Part shown: positions 38,213-48,320 of the stretch, one piece after another
How positions within the stretch are numbered: position 1 is the first letter of the stretch
Layout: each line of letters opens with the position of its first letter
From: Phytophthora colocasiae
Lineage: Eukaryota; Oomycota; Peronosporomycetes; Peronosporales; Peronosporaceae
NCBI GenBank assembly: GCA_018806915.1
Contig: JAGKQI010000104.1
Location: 682,001 to 746,000 of the forward strand
Direction: 5' to 3'
DNA length: 64,000 bases
Notes under the pieces: generated by a model
Told to the model about the DNA's origin: nothing
What the model saw: the letters and a program-made list of their open reading frames with translations, nothing else
The model's database searches: none
Translations under genes and position numbers: made by a program

Positions 38213-39699
38213 TTATTGAAAAGGCTGCCGAGCTGCTGCACGCTCTTCGTTCGCATTCTCCTCTCTCGATGCAAGTCGATTTTGTTGCCGACGCGTGAGA
38301 ATTCCCATCATCCACTTCTTCATACAATTCTTCTCTTCCTGATCTGATTTATCCTCTTCAGACACAGCATCCTCCCATTCCTCGGAATTAGCGCGAGATC
38401 GTGCAACACTGGTCTGTTGACGGCGCCACACCAAGCTCTCAATGCTGTATTCCCGGATGTAATGCCACGGCAAATCCGTCGAGGCGACAACTTTTGGATC
38501 GCACTCAGCAAACAGCTCATCGATGATTCTGTCATGTGCGAACGGCTCCTGTCCGAAGTTCACGTGGACTTCGTTGTACGAGTCCACCCCAACTGCAGGA
38601 TACCAACTTGTGTATTGACTCTCGATATCTCCTTCCATCACCCGGTTCAGCTCTTGGCCATTGCTCGTAAAGAAGACATGCGACTGATCCGTGCTCACAT
38701 TTCGTCTCACTCCACAGCCCACAGTGTCGTTCGCTCCAAAGCGGGGTCCAAAAAGACGACCCTAAAGATTTAAAAAGCACCAAAGTGAGTTAAACAGTCT
38801 ATAACGCCAATTTGGTTGACAAAATCAACTTACCCTTGTGGTTTGGCGGTAAAATCGGCCATCATCACCGTGATACCCAAAGGACTTCTGGTTCCAGCCC
38901 GGTTGTCGTCCTACTAGTGGGAAACTACTCCGGACAAGGCCCAACGACGTCAACTCCTCTTCTTGAGGCTGTGCCTCTCCTTCGTGTGTCTCATTCCCTC
39001 TAATCGGCCTCTCTCGACGCACAATCTTGATCTCAAAGTATCCGCTAGCCACCAGTCCAACCTGGTACATCGACTTCCCATCTTTTCCTAGTTCTCGCCG
39101 CTTATAAACTGCAACATGGAAGCCTGGTGGGAACGGTACATTGGCTCTTACACTGCGATCGTCACCCAGTTCTTCTCCATCGAAGGCAAAGCGCACCACG
39201 TGTGACGATCTCGTGTCGACATCATGCAGCGACTGAATCCTGCAAATACACAAGAAACAGCCAGTCAGTCCTCCACGTCTTCAAGTATATCAAGCCCTGC
39301 AGCTCCTTACTGGTGTTTGGCATCGCTGTAGCCTTGATATCGCTTGGTCTGGTCGAGATCTGCGTATGATGGGACGGGCACGATGGCGTGGGTTAACAAC
39401 TGGAACATGCGGCTCTCGCTGGTCTCCAAAGGGAAGAGTGCGCGTAGATTCGGTTCAATAGACACCGTAGAGGCTCTGGATAATGAGAAGTTGAGAGTTG
39501 TCCAGCGCTGTACGAAGAGATTGCGCCACAAACTCGGGAATTGCGGCAAAACGTTCTGAGAGACGACACGAGCGGCAACAGCCAGCGCTTCCAGGTCGCT
39601 GGCGCTTGAGTATTGTAAGATTTGGTGCAGCAGCGCATCGTCCAGTGCTGTTAGACGGCAAACTGCGAGCTTGAGCGATGGTCGGTGGGCTTGGCACAT
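38213..39699 (-). CDS. F-box-like/SPRY protein A
   Basis: Exons 39311-39699, 38834-39239 and 38213-38761, giving 447 residues; phases close. The frame is open to 39855, but the ATG at 39697-39699 gives an N-terminus like the paralogues. Residues ~15-70 form an F-box-like helix set (L-T-A-L-D-D-A-L-L-H-Q-I-L, then L-W-R-N-L-F-V-Q-R-W). The SPRY/B30.2 domain spans ~165-330: G-D-D-R-S-V-R-A-N, F-P-L-V-G-R-Q-P-G-W, F-G-Y-H-G-D-D-G, G-C-G-V, F-F-T-S-N-G. The tail is charged. By analogy it would recruit a target through SPRY to an SCF ubiquitin ligase. Two paralogues on the same strand (44479-46021 and 46128-47592) have more introns; here the first and last are absent. Confidence 0.85.
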
Positions 39700-40058
39700 G
39701 GCACTCCAATTCGAGAATGACAGCCTTGGCGGACCTTCGGAATTGAAGAGGTTGAACCAATTGGGACATGGCAAGGTGATGGGTAAAAGCGAGTGTATAC
39801 CTCTGAGTATAGGAAAAATGTCTCGAGGTTTGTATGGAGCAGGGTTTGTGTACACTTCAGCCTGTTCTGCAGACGAGCGTAATCATATTACTGTACAGTC
39901 AAGGCTTTCACTTTGAGGAGTGAAAGGAAATATTAAATTTCCAGGTAAAATTCACATACTAATCGCTTATTGACATTTATTTATTATGTGTTTATGAAGG
40001 TAATACGTTTTGGTTGGAGAGACCTCGAGGCTTCGTTCATGCAAAGTATCTGATTACA

Positions 40059-40652
40059 GCGAATAAGAGAGAGTTGAGTCCTGAATTTGAAGGCAGTTTT
40101 GAATCGCACTTTACCCGCGCCTTTCCGGGCGGTAGACTCAAGGTTCGCACCCAAATTGCAGTTCAAAATGGAAGCGCGATAAGAGCAAATTGAATTTTGA
40201 ATTTGATGTCCTACAAACACTCTACATTAGCTTGAGCACTACAACGGATAAGGCGTGCGCGGGGCTTCCTGCTCGATAGCAGTCCTATAGATACACATAT
40301 CGTTCGTTCTGTAGCCCGCCAACAGCATCCGTACGGCAGACGCTGCCTTACCGGACGTATGTCGTTGATGCGCTCCGTGGACTTGACGGTGAGGACTAGG
40401 ATAGCTTGTTGAGCGTGGCTCACAAACATTCATTCCGCACTCACCCCGTGTGACGCGCCGCGGTGACGCGCCTTTTCCCGCCCTTTCCGGCTGCATTTTG
40501 CGTCAAAATGAATGAATCGAATCCGTACTTTGCACTGCAGCAATTTGGGATTTTGCAGTTCAAAATGTAACCGACGCGCCTGCTAAGTTCGCACGCACTT
40601 TTTATTGTACTTTTTGGCTTCAAATTCAAAATTCAAAGTCTCTCTTATTCGC
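40059..40652 (+). mobile_element. MITE-like element with ~40-bp imperfect inverted ends
   Basis: Ends GCGAATAAGAGAGA at 40059 and its complement ending at 40652. The similarity continues inward through ...GAATTTGAAG on both sides. No ORF of note. GC-rich repeats such as GTGACGCGCC lie inside. The target duplication is unclear. The region before it (39900-40058) shows nothing. Confidence 0.5.
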
Positions 40653-40755
40653 TTTATTGGGGAGGGGGCAAGTCATGCATTGGCAATTATGCTGCAAATG
40701 GCGAATAAAATTCTTGTGCGTCGAAAGTGCAAGACCCCTGACGAAAAATGTACTA

Positions 40756-41395
40756 CCGCATAAGAGATGTCTTTATTCATGGATATGTCTTAGTTCACAC
40801 TATCATATTAGCCAATCACACGTTAACGATCGTTTATTTAAAACAACACTTTTTACCATTAAATCTGAGCAAAAGCCAAAGCTACCAAAACCAGTCATTT
40901 CTGGTAGAAATGTTTGCTTCACGAGTTCATACCACAGCTCAGAAAGCATGCCTCGCAGTGGAAGAAGGCGAACGACCGGTAGCGGTGTCAAGCCGAGGAC
41001 GTACACGCGATTAGCCGTGTCATATGCCTTTAAGCTGCAGGTCCTGCAGTATCTAGACTCTCATACTATGGAGGAAAATGGAGGAAACTGTTGATCGCTT
41101 CTACCCAGGCCTTACACGTGCGCAGACGCAATCGAAAAGCTACTCCTGGAAAGCATCTAGAACGTTAATCGAGACAAAGTGTTGGACGGGGAATTAACCA
41201 TAGGTATGGCGACAACCCTGCTAGGACACACAGTCCCCCCTCAATTCGCTTCGCGGTCAATCCAACACTGCGAAGGGAGAGCGCGCCTCTATTCTTATGG
41301 CAAATGCTGACTAATTTTTGGTTGCCTTTCTCTTGTCGACACAACACCACGATTTCGGCGCAGTTCAAGTAGGAACTAAGACATCTCTTATGCGG
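40756..41395 (+). mobile_element. Pogo-like MITE with TA target duplication
   Basis: 18-bp perfect inverted ends (CCGCATAAGAGATGTCTT at 40756-40773; complement at 41378-41395), flanked by TA on both sides, as for Tc1/mariner and pogo elements. A remnant frame (40948-41094, then broken) reads like the N-terminal DNA-binding end of a pogo/Tigger-type transposase (S-Y-A-F-K-L-Q-V-L; F-Y-P-G-L-T near 41100). The catalytic region is absent, so this is a deletion derivative. Confidence 0.7.
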
Positions 41396-41558
41396 TACAT
41401 GTATTGTGAGTTCCATTCGAAATTGTGAGGATGGCATGAATCGAATCGATTTTGCGAATAGATTTTGAATCGATTCACGCCCTATTCAGCCAATCAGAGG
41501 TTACTTGCCGGTGTAGCCATCGTGAACACCAGAGTTGCTGGTCCGCACCCCGTGCCTC

Positions 41559-41683
41559 GAGCTGCTAAAGTCGACGGAGCTGTACCACTAGGCCTTACTG
41601 AAGCTGCTGGAGTTGGTCGAGTTGCATCGTGTGGGCTCTTTGGAGCTGCTAGAGTCGGCCGGGCTGCACTTGTGACATTGGGG
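41559..41683 (+). repeat. Three-copy ~42-bp tandem repeat
   Basis: Copies start at 41559, 41600 and 41642, each beginning (G)AGCTGCTRGAGTYGG. A weaker partial copy lies near 41530. Confidence 0.65.
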
Positions 41684-41823
41684 AATCTGCTTAGTCCGGC
41701 CACAGGGGACCTCAAAACAACGATGGCAAGCATTCAGCAAGCGGCCAATGGCCGCCACGCATCGACAAATACTATCATGCACGCTATTTATGGCTACTTC
41801 TATCTGGGCTTGTCAAAACAGCG

Positions 41824-42366
41824 CTTTCTCACAGTTGCAGCAGAAGGCTGAGGCGCTTAGTGCTGGTCTAGCAGCACGGGGAATTGGAAAAGGAGATGTA
41901 CGTTGACTGAGGTTAAAATGAGGAACGATATAGTGTTGTTGCTAACCCCGTGCAGACTGTTGCCTTGCACTCGTTTAACTGTATCGAGTACCCAGTTGTA
42001 TTCTTCGCTCTCAATCGAATCGGAGCTGTTTGCTCTCCTTCACCAACTCTGTTTAATAGAAAGGAACTTGCTCAGCAGATGGAGATTGCAAAGGTAAGTC
42101 GGTAATGAAGAGGATACATTACTCCAAAATCGTTTAACACTCGATGTGTAGGCGACAGCGGTGATCGGTCACAAAGTATTAGAGAAGGTGGTTGTCGAAG
42201 CAGCTCAACGTCACGGTATCAAGTCTCAGCGTGTGTTCGTCTTTGGTGAAGGTTATGGAACTACTGAAACTCTCGAGTACGTTCGGCACCGTGAAATAAA
42301 CGCATGTGGTTCAGTTCTAATAGCTTCGTGAAATTCGCAGGGATCTCATCGCACTGAACCTACCAC
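41824..42366 (+). pseudogene. AMP-dependent synthetase/ligase fragment
   Basis: Four exon-like pieces: about 41824-41897, 41956-42093, 42152-42276 and 42341-~42366, with valid GT-AG sites and matching phases. They encode part of the N-terminal domain of an acyl/aryl-CoA ligase (4-coumarate-CoA-ligase-like): L-S-A-G-L-A-A-R-G-I-G-K-G-D; V-A-L-H-S-F-N-C-I-E-Y; G-A-V-C-S-P-S-P-T-L-F-N. The start, the S-S-G-T-T-G-x-P-K-G phosphate loop and everything after it are missing; the sequence loses similarity after L-N-L-P. Intact splice sites suggest recent truncation of a once-working gene. Confidence 0.7.
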
Positions 42367-42508
42367 TGGCAACGATCTACAACAAGCACATCAATACCAT
42401 TTCAAACTGGATTCAGACGCCACAACATCTCCTGTGCTGTAATTGTACTGCTCCATTTCTCCTTCAGCGTAGTGATCATGAATTGGTGAAGTTCTTCCGT
42501 CGCAGCTC

Positions 42509-43090
42509 CTACTCGGTCAGTTGCAGCGGAATCAATGCGGTTGGTATCTCGTTACCGTACTTGTAGGCAGAGAGCACGATTGATTCATCCTTGTTTTTGG
42601 ACAGATATCGACGATCTTTCGCGCTTGACCATGGATCCAGTACCTTGGCGTTCATGCGCATCGAAGTGTATTTTTCGAACTTCTCGATCACTGGCTCACA
42701 CTCATCAGCTTTCCATGTTGGTGGGGCTCCATTCAGAACAGCCAGGGGCTTCAACTCGCGCTGGATGACATCCCAAAGCCTGCTCTTCACCTCCTCCCAT
42801 GTGTCGCAAAGAATTCTGTGCGTGCCCAACCGCCCTGATGATGATAGACGCTGATTAACAGTGTTCTTCAGTCGCACATCGACTGAAAGTTTGATCAACG
42901 GATCGTGTATGGAAACTGCCTCTCGCGGCTGCTCGAGACGTGGGCTTCGTCTCACTTGTTGTGGACTTCGGCTCTGGTACGGCGAGAACCGAGAATTGGT
43001 GACTTGAGCTGCCTGGTCTTGGTTGGGTGTGTTGGCGTCGAGCGAAACGCGTCGAGGAGAGCTGCGCTGCACCGAAGTTGCTGTGGTCAT
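42509..43090 (-). CDS. Hypothetical protein, 193 residues
   Basis: An open frame starting M-T-T-A-T-S. The N-terminal ~65 residues are Arg/Ser/Gln-rich and disordered. Residues ~65-190 look folded (D-T-W-E-E-V-K-S-R-L-W; P-T-W-K-A-D-E-C-E-P-V-I-E-K-F). I recognise no domain. It lies in the MITE and gene-fragment island, so it may be an orphan gene or a piece of a mobile element. It has no neighbour in an obvious shared role. Confidence 0.45.
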   Translation of the reverse strand: MTTATSVQRSSPRRVSLDANTPNQDQAAQVTNSRFSPYQSRSPQQVRRSPRLEQPREAVSIHDPLIKLSVDVRLKNTVNQRLSSSGRLGTHRILCDTWEEVKSRLWDVIQRELKPLAVLNGAPPTWKADECEPVIEKFEKYTSMRMNAKVLDPWSSAKDRRYLSKNKDESIVLSAYKYGNEIPTALIPLQLTE

Positions 43091-43184
43091 TGCTAGAAGA
43101 AGTGCAAAGTGTTCGCCGTGACCTCTGATTGGTCAAAGGCCAGTTCAAATCGATTCAAAACTATCCTAAATTCTACCCAGGTTC

Positions 43185-43198
43185 TACAAATTTGGATG
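43185..43198 (+). repeat. 14-bp direct repeat, left copy
   Basis: TACAAATTTGGATG, repeated exactly at 43869-43882. Together they bracket a 670-bp segment that is much richer in G and C than its flanks. No terminal inverted repeats and no convincing coding were found in the bracketed DNA. Confidence 0.6.
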
Positions 43199-43868
43199 GT
43201 ACGGTACGGTAATCGGTGTGCGCGTTTTCACGTGGTTAACTGTGTATCTACACTCAAAAATGGACCTTATCCACCCCAGAAGTGGACGGTCCACTGTTTG
43301 GGCTCCTACAGGTCCTCGTGCGTTCGCATCCGTTGGAATGGATGGCTCCCCCTGCATGGGCGACATGGCTGCTTTGGTTGCGGCACGCCCACTGCTTCTT
43401 CCTCTTCGCTAGTCTGGTAGTCTTGGTTAGCTCTTCGTCAGGCCACTAACCCCTCCTCCGAGCAGCTGCGTGGTCCGGGGCCACGTCAGTTCCGGCCAGT
43501 ACGCCTGTTGTCCGCGTTCTTCGTAATCTGCTGCGTCATGTGCCGACCCCCTTGATCTCCTTTCCTTGGCGAAGAGTCTTCCGCGTCGTTCCCCCCACGG
43601 ACGCCCGCGCCTCGCCGTCGAAGCGTCTCCCGGCGCGATGCCGTAGTCATCTGCTCCTGGGAGTCGTCGGCTGAGCACTGAGCTCCCGTGGTTTGTCCGC
43701 GCCCGTAGCCGAGTTGTGCCCTGCCAGGTTCTCAGCCCGGAGACCGTTGGCCTCTACGTCTTTGTCCAAATTAGAGCAGGGGGCGCCGGCGTCTTCCGCT
43801 TTAGCGCCCCCGAGAACGACGCCGCTGCGCCGTCCCCCGGGAGGGCGTCACCCCAGCCCGACCAGAAG

Positions 43869-43882
43869 TACAAATTTGGATG
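43869..43882 (+). repeat. 14-bp direct repeat, right copy
   Basis: Exact copy of 43185-43198. It could be a long target duplication, a recombination junction or a filler repeat. Confidence 0.6.
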
Positions 43883-43952
43883 AAAAATACAATAGTAAAC
43901 TGCACGGAAAAACGAAATCAAAGTGTGCCATCATCAGAGCACAAACGGTGGA

Positions 43953-44261
43953 TTATGCTTTATTGACGCGAGAGAAAGGGACTACTGGTTGTTGTTGCTC
44001 ACTCAGCACGAACTCACACCCTGCAGGGGTTATTTCTTCTCTAGGAGCATTGTCGTTCTGGTACTTCGTGCTGTTTAATTCGTGCTGTTTAACATAGCGT
44101 TTCTTTGCTGAACTGGCAGAATCACTATACACATGGTATACACTTGCACGTTGAAGTGGCTGCAGATCTTCTTCCGAGGCACGCCACCAACCCACCCCTC
44201 CGATCGTGCCCGCCAATGACAGTGTGCAACACCATGATGTGAGTTTGTCGAGGGCCTCCAT
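43953..44261 (-). CDS. Hypothetical 102-residue protein
   Basis: An open frame on the same strand as the F-box/SPRY gene B just upstream. The N-terminus has a moderately hydrophobic stretch (W-C-C-T-L-S-L-A-G-T-I-G-G-V-G-W-W) that could be a membrane or mitochondrial anchor. The rest is polar. I recognise no family. The gap 44262-44478 holds nothing. Confidence 0.4.
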   Translation of the reverse strand: MEALDKLTSWCCTLSLAGTIGGVGWWRASEEDLQPLQRASVYHVYSDSASSAKKRYVKQHELNSTKYQNDNAPREEITPAGCEFVLSEQQQPVVPFSRVNKA

Positions 44262-44478
44262 GTTCAGCTCGTCTTACATGTTATTGCGTCGATGCATCAC
44301 ATAAAAAATGGGCACGAGCAGTGCTGCTTGAGAAGCGCTTCGCTGGAGATGTGACACCATCTCTTTAATACTTGGTTAGATATGTGGCTGCTTGTAACGA
44401 CTTGTGTTGTCAGCGATGCCACAATTGTTTCGCCGGGTAACTTGTAGTCGGTTTATAGTGCCCTCGTTGCGTACAATA

Positions 44479-46021
44479 TTATGCATTGCCCGTCCCATCC
44501 GCACGGCGCATGGCAAGTATACGCATGATTAATCTCGCGTTGATCTCTTCATCGGACATGTCCGATCCAGAGTCATCTTCCAATGCATTGTCGCCGTCGT
44601 TCCTTTCATCATCAGAGCTCTCGCCATCCGAATCGTTGATATCATACCACTGCAGATGCTCTGAGACAGCGCTCGCCATGCCATTGCACCCTTCGAACAG
44701 CTCATCTGTGTAAATAAGGCCACACACCACATCGTGAGATCATAGATAGAGAGTACTGTAACAATGCATTACCGTTGCGCACCTGTAACGCTGTTGTACA
44801 CGAAAGGATCTTGTCCAAAGTTGAGGTGGACCGCGTCGTATGAATCCAAACCAACAGCAGGGAACCAATTTCGATGCTCGCACTCCACATAAGCGCCATT
44901 CTCGCCAGATATGAGTTCACCATTATTTGTAAAAAACACGAAAATAGCCCCTGTCCTCGGATTGATTCGGATCCCACAGCCAACCGTGCGACCAGCCTTG
45001 AACATCGGACCAAATGGCCTGCCCTGCTTCGGAGTAATAAAATAATTTAGCAGTCCAATTCATATCATCTATCGGCCGTGAGACATAAAGCAGCGCTACC
45101 AACCTCAAACGCAGTTCCGTTGTAGAATCGACCGTCATCCCCATGGTATCCGTACGATCTGCGTGTCCATCCTGGCTGTTTACCAACCAGTGGGAACTTC
45201 GAGTTTACCAGGCCAATACATGTCATGGCGTCTTGGCCAAACCGAGAAGGAATCCTTGCATGCCGATTACGTCGCTTTGACATACTCAGTTCAAAGTATC
45301 CCCCAGGAACCACGCCGATCTGAAACACCGGTCGCGTTTGTCCTTGTGCCTTCTCTTCTGCTGATGGGTTACACTTATATACCGCAACATGGAATGTTGT
45401 TGAGAACGGCATATTAGCTCGAACACACCGGTCATCTCCCAGCATACCCCCATCCAAGGCAAAGTCGACTGAATGTGATTCCTTCAAGCCTGGCGACTGC
45501 AGTGAAATAATTCTTCCACAACAAAAGCGTTAATTTTCAGTTTTACTAAAAACAAAACAGATACCGCCATGTACAATAATACCTACCGATGGTATGCATC
45601 TGTGTATCCGAGAGCTCTCTGTGTCTCCCGAATATCAGCATAGGACGGCACTGGAAAGACGGCGTGGGCCAGCAACTGGAACTTGCGACTCTCGGTGCAA
45701 TAACTAGAGTAGATGTACGAACAACACGTTAGTATTATTGCAATATATGAGTAAAATGTTGTCGATGAACCTGGGAAACAGTACGTCCAAGTTTTTATTG
45801 ATTTGCAGCAATACATCGCCTTCCGCCACGCCCTCAAGTGGAAAGTTGAGAGCCTCCCAACGCCTTAGAAAAATGTCCTTCCACAACATCGGAAACGACG
45901 GTATTACGTCGCGTGCCACCACGGATGAGGCTACAGTTAGCGATTCGACGTCCCGAGGAGCGGCGAAGCTTAGGACGTGTGCTAGGAGCTCGTCGCCCAA
46001 GTCTGGGAGGCCAGTCGCCAT
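44479..46021 (-). CDS. F-box-like/SPRY protein B
   Basis: Five exons: 45771-46021, 45587-45703, 45104-45512, 44783-45023 and 44479-44705, giving 414 residues; phases all close. Residues ~5-60 are the F-box-like region (L-G-D-E-L-L-A-H-V-L-S-F-A; L-W-K-D-I-F-L-R-R-W). SPRY spans ~150-340: G-D-D-R-C-V-R-A-N, F-P-L-V-G-K-Q-P-G-W, Y-G-Y-H-G-D-D-G-R-F, G-C-G-I, F-F-T-N-N-G. The C-terminus is strongly acidic (D-S-D-G-E-S-S-D-D-E) and then basic. The splice pattern is shared with gene C, and its first exon has the same length (251 nt), which supports tandem duplication. Likely a substrate receptor for ubiquitination, by domain analogy. Confidence 0.88.
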
Positions 46022-46127
46022 TCCGTCTTTTTAGGAAATACCAGCAAACAACATGCTAATTCGTGCTAACATGAATTATGACGTTGGAGAGGATTATCAG
46101 ATTTGGCTCAATAGACCTTCGGTGTAG

Positions 46128-47592
46128 TTATGCAGTGGTAGTTGGGTGACGTCTCTCCAGGACGTTAGCGATGAAGGCGTCGATGCAGGTGCGTCGCACA
46201 GCACGAGATCGAGCCTTACTGGGGTTTTGAAGCATTTGACGAACCACCAGAGCATTTTTTCCCGTGCATTCGGTGAACAATTCGTCTACATGAAGTTGAA
46301 GAAACTTTAGACTGAGATGTCCATATCACATTACACTTAAACGTGCTTACCGATCAAACGGTCGTGCTTAAATGGTTGCTGGCCGAAGTTAACATGGATA
46401 GTGTTCGGGGAGTCCAAGCCCACTGCCGGGAACCATTCGTGCTCCTTATCACATGGAATATAGCATCCAGCTCCTGGAGAGGTTAGATAAATCAATTCTG
46501 GAAATCAGGAAAAATTCAATAGTACACTTACATGTAATGCCGTTGCCGTTGTGCGTGAAGAAAACTTGCTGACTCGCCGAATTCCACACCCGACAGTATC
46601 ACTGACACCAAATCGTGGCCCAAAAGGCTTCCACTACATGTCATAATTCACTCATTACTGTAATCAAAATGGCCACCCAATCAATAGCTCACACTTACGG
46701 GGAATGCCGAGTAGAGTTTTCCGTTGTCCCCGTGGTACCCGAACGACGGGAGAGCCCACCCTGGCTGTTTCCCTACCAACGGGAAAGTGGATCGAACCAG
46801 GCCGATTGCTGTCATTTCCACTCGTCCATTCCTTGTTGGGTGTGGACTCGGTCGAGATACAGGATCAGCAATGTTAATTTCAAAGTAGCCGCTCGAAGTC
46901 GCCCCAATCCGGTAAATAAATGAGTTGTTCTTGCCTGAAGTGTCGTGCACACGCTGCTTGAACACCGCGACGTAAAACGACGACGGGAATGGCACATTCG
47001 CGCGCACTGAACGGTCATTTCCAAAGCGTTTTCCATCAAAAGCAAACGTCGTTGCAATGTCATGTTGTCCTTCAGCCTCCTTTTTGTTCAGTGGTACTAT
47101 TCTAGATAGCAAACCATTAGAATACGAAGATAACACCAAAAAAGGACCATGACAAGCATATACCGATGGTGTGAATCTGAGTATCCCCGCGAGCGTTGTG
47201 TCTCCCCGATGTCCATACCTGTTGGCAGCGGGATAATAACACGTGACAGCAATTGGAAAACTCGAGTCTCTGTGCATCCCCTGTTTCTCTCAGAAAATAG
47301 TCACAGCTCCAGCTTTGAATGTATCTCAGCATTGCACTCACCGTGGGAAAAGTGCACGTAACCGTGAGTCGACCAATAGATTACTACCGTCCTCATTCAC
47401 GTCATCCAAGTGGAAGTTGAACTTTTCCCATTGACGAATGAACAGAACTCGCCAGATCTGAGGGTATTGCGGCAGCAGGTGCAGCGCCACCAGTCTGGAA
47501 GCCACCGTCATCGCCTCGATTTCTCGTGCTGCTGCGAAGCTCAGTATATGCGTTAGCAGAGCGTCGTCCAGGGTTAGCAAGTGCGTCGACAT
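46128..47592 (-). pseudogene. F-box-like/SPRY protein C, one-base frameshift in SPRY
   Basis: Six exon pieces: 47342-47592, 47164-47286, 46699-47101, 46532-46633, 46351-46470 and 46128-46285. The protein is colinear with genes A and B (L-T-L-D-D-A-L-L-T-H-I-L; G-N-D-R-S-V-R-A-N; F-P-L-V-G-K-Q-P-G-W; F-G-Y-H-G-D-N-G). Exon 4 is 102 nt, where phase 1 requires a length of 1 mod 3. One base is missing between G-C-G-I-R-R and the strand Q-V-F-F-T-H-N-G (near 46570-46580). All other splice sites and the C-terminal exon are intact. It is either a very young pseudogene or a single-base sequencing error. Confidence 0.75.
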
Positions 47593-47742
47593 TGGGTAGA
47601 TCTGATTAACTTTAGCCTGCATACAGGGAGTCGCGAAGAAAAGATGCTGGAAACAGTGTGGTGTGCGCCACACCACTGTAACTTCAACATGGAAGTGCTA
47701 TGATGCTACTGTGAATTGACGGGATCAAACAGATATGAAATT

Positions 47743-48072
47743 CTAGAACTTGTAGGAGCGCGTGCGCTGTAGTTGCGGCAACTGCTGCGGCATTTGTTGG
47801 AGCTGCGTGCGCAACTCGCTCGTTTCATGTTTTGATGCTGCGAGGTCGTCTGTAAGGCGTCGATTCTGTAATGTGAGCATGCGCACCTGGCTCTGCAGCT
47901 CATGCAGGGCTCGATCATTGGGCGGATGGAGTTTAGATGGAGAACCAGAAATCCTTGTGGTAGAGACCCGAATTGACTTAAGTGCCGCGTTGACTGTGAA
48001 CGTCAAATCGTCCCGAAGGCGAAGCTGCAGTGTATCAAGGTGATGAGAATACGACTTGACAGCTCTAGCCAT
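47743..48072 (-). CDS. Small coiled-coil protein
   Basis: 109 residues from the ATG at 48070-48072. An in-frame stop lies directly before it, so this start is firm unless spliced otherwise. The N-terminal part is helical and basic. Residues ~55-95 are a heptad-patterned coiled coil (L-H-E-L-Q-S-Q-V-R-M-L-T-L-Q-N). A Gln/Leu-rich tail follows. No family recognised. It sits between gene C and the 3' end of the ArfGAP-DENN gene. Exon-like pieces at 48100-48300 could belong to a longer 5' part, but no valid junction into this frame was found. Confidence 0.55.
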   Translation of the reverse strand: MARAVKSYSHHLDTLQLRLRDDLTFTVNAALKSIRVSTTRISGSPSKLHPPNDRALHELQSQVRMLTLQNRRLTDDLAASKHETSELRTQLQQMPQQLPQLQRTRSYKF

Positions 48073-48320
48073 TTATCTGAAAACGGTGTGTTTACCTGTT
48101 TTTGGTGGTCGATTTGCGTTGGGAGTGGATTTGCCTGATCGGAGCTAGTCGAAGTGGATATGACAACCTGGGGACGTAGAGGCAGTAAGCATTTCATCTA
48201 GGCGATTCGCACAATTTATCGTATCGAAGATACCTCGGCGCTGATATCTGCCGTCTCGTAACTTGTCCATACCATTGCCGCTAGCTGTGACACGTCAAAC
48301 ATTCGAGTGAGCACCCTCGT

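Noticed and set aside
41465..41851. 128-codon ORF over the tandem repeat as the N-terminus of the CoA ligase
   Set aside because: The ligase coding at 41824 onward is in a different frame, and the ORF is mostly made by the 42-bp repeat.
43693..44097. 134-codon plus-strand ORF
   Set aside because: It crosses the GC-rich segment boundary and the right 14-bp repeat and overlaps the minus-strand small ORF; the composition follows the local DNA bias.
47743..48320. Extension of the ArfGAP-DENN gene into the coiled-coil ORF
   Set aside because: Exon-like pieces exist at about 48100-48300. The only junction into the coiled-coil frame would need a 19-bp intron or hits a stop.
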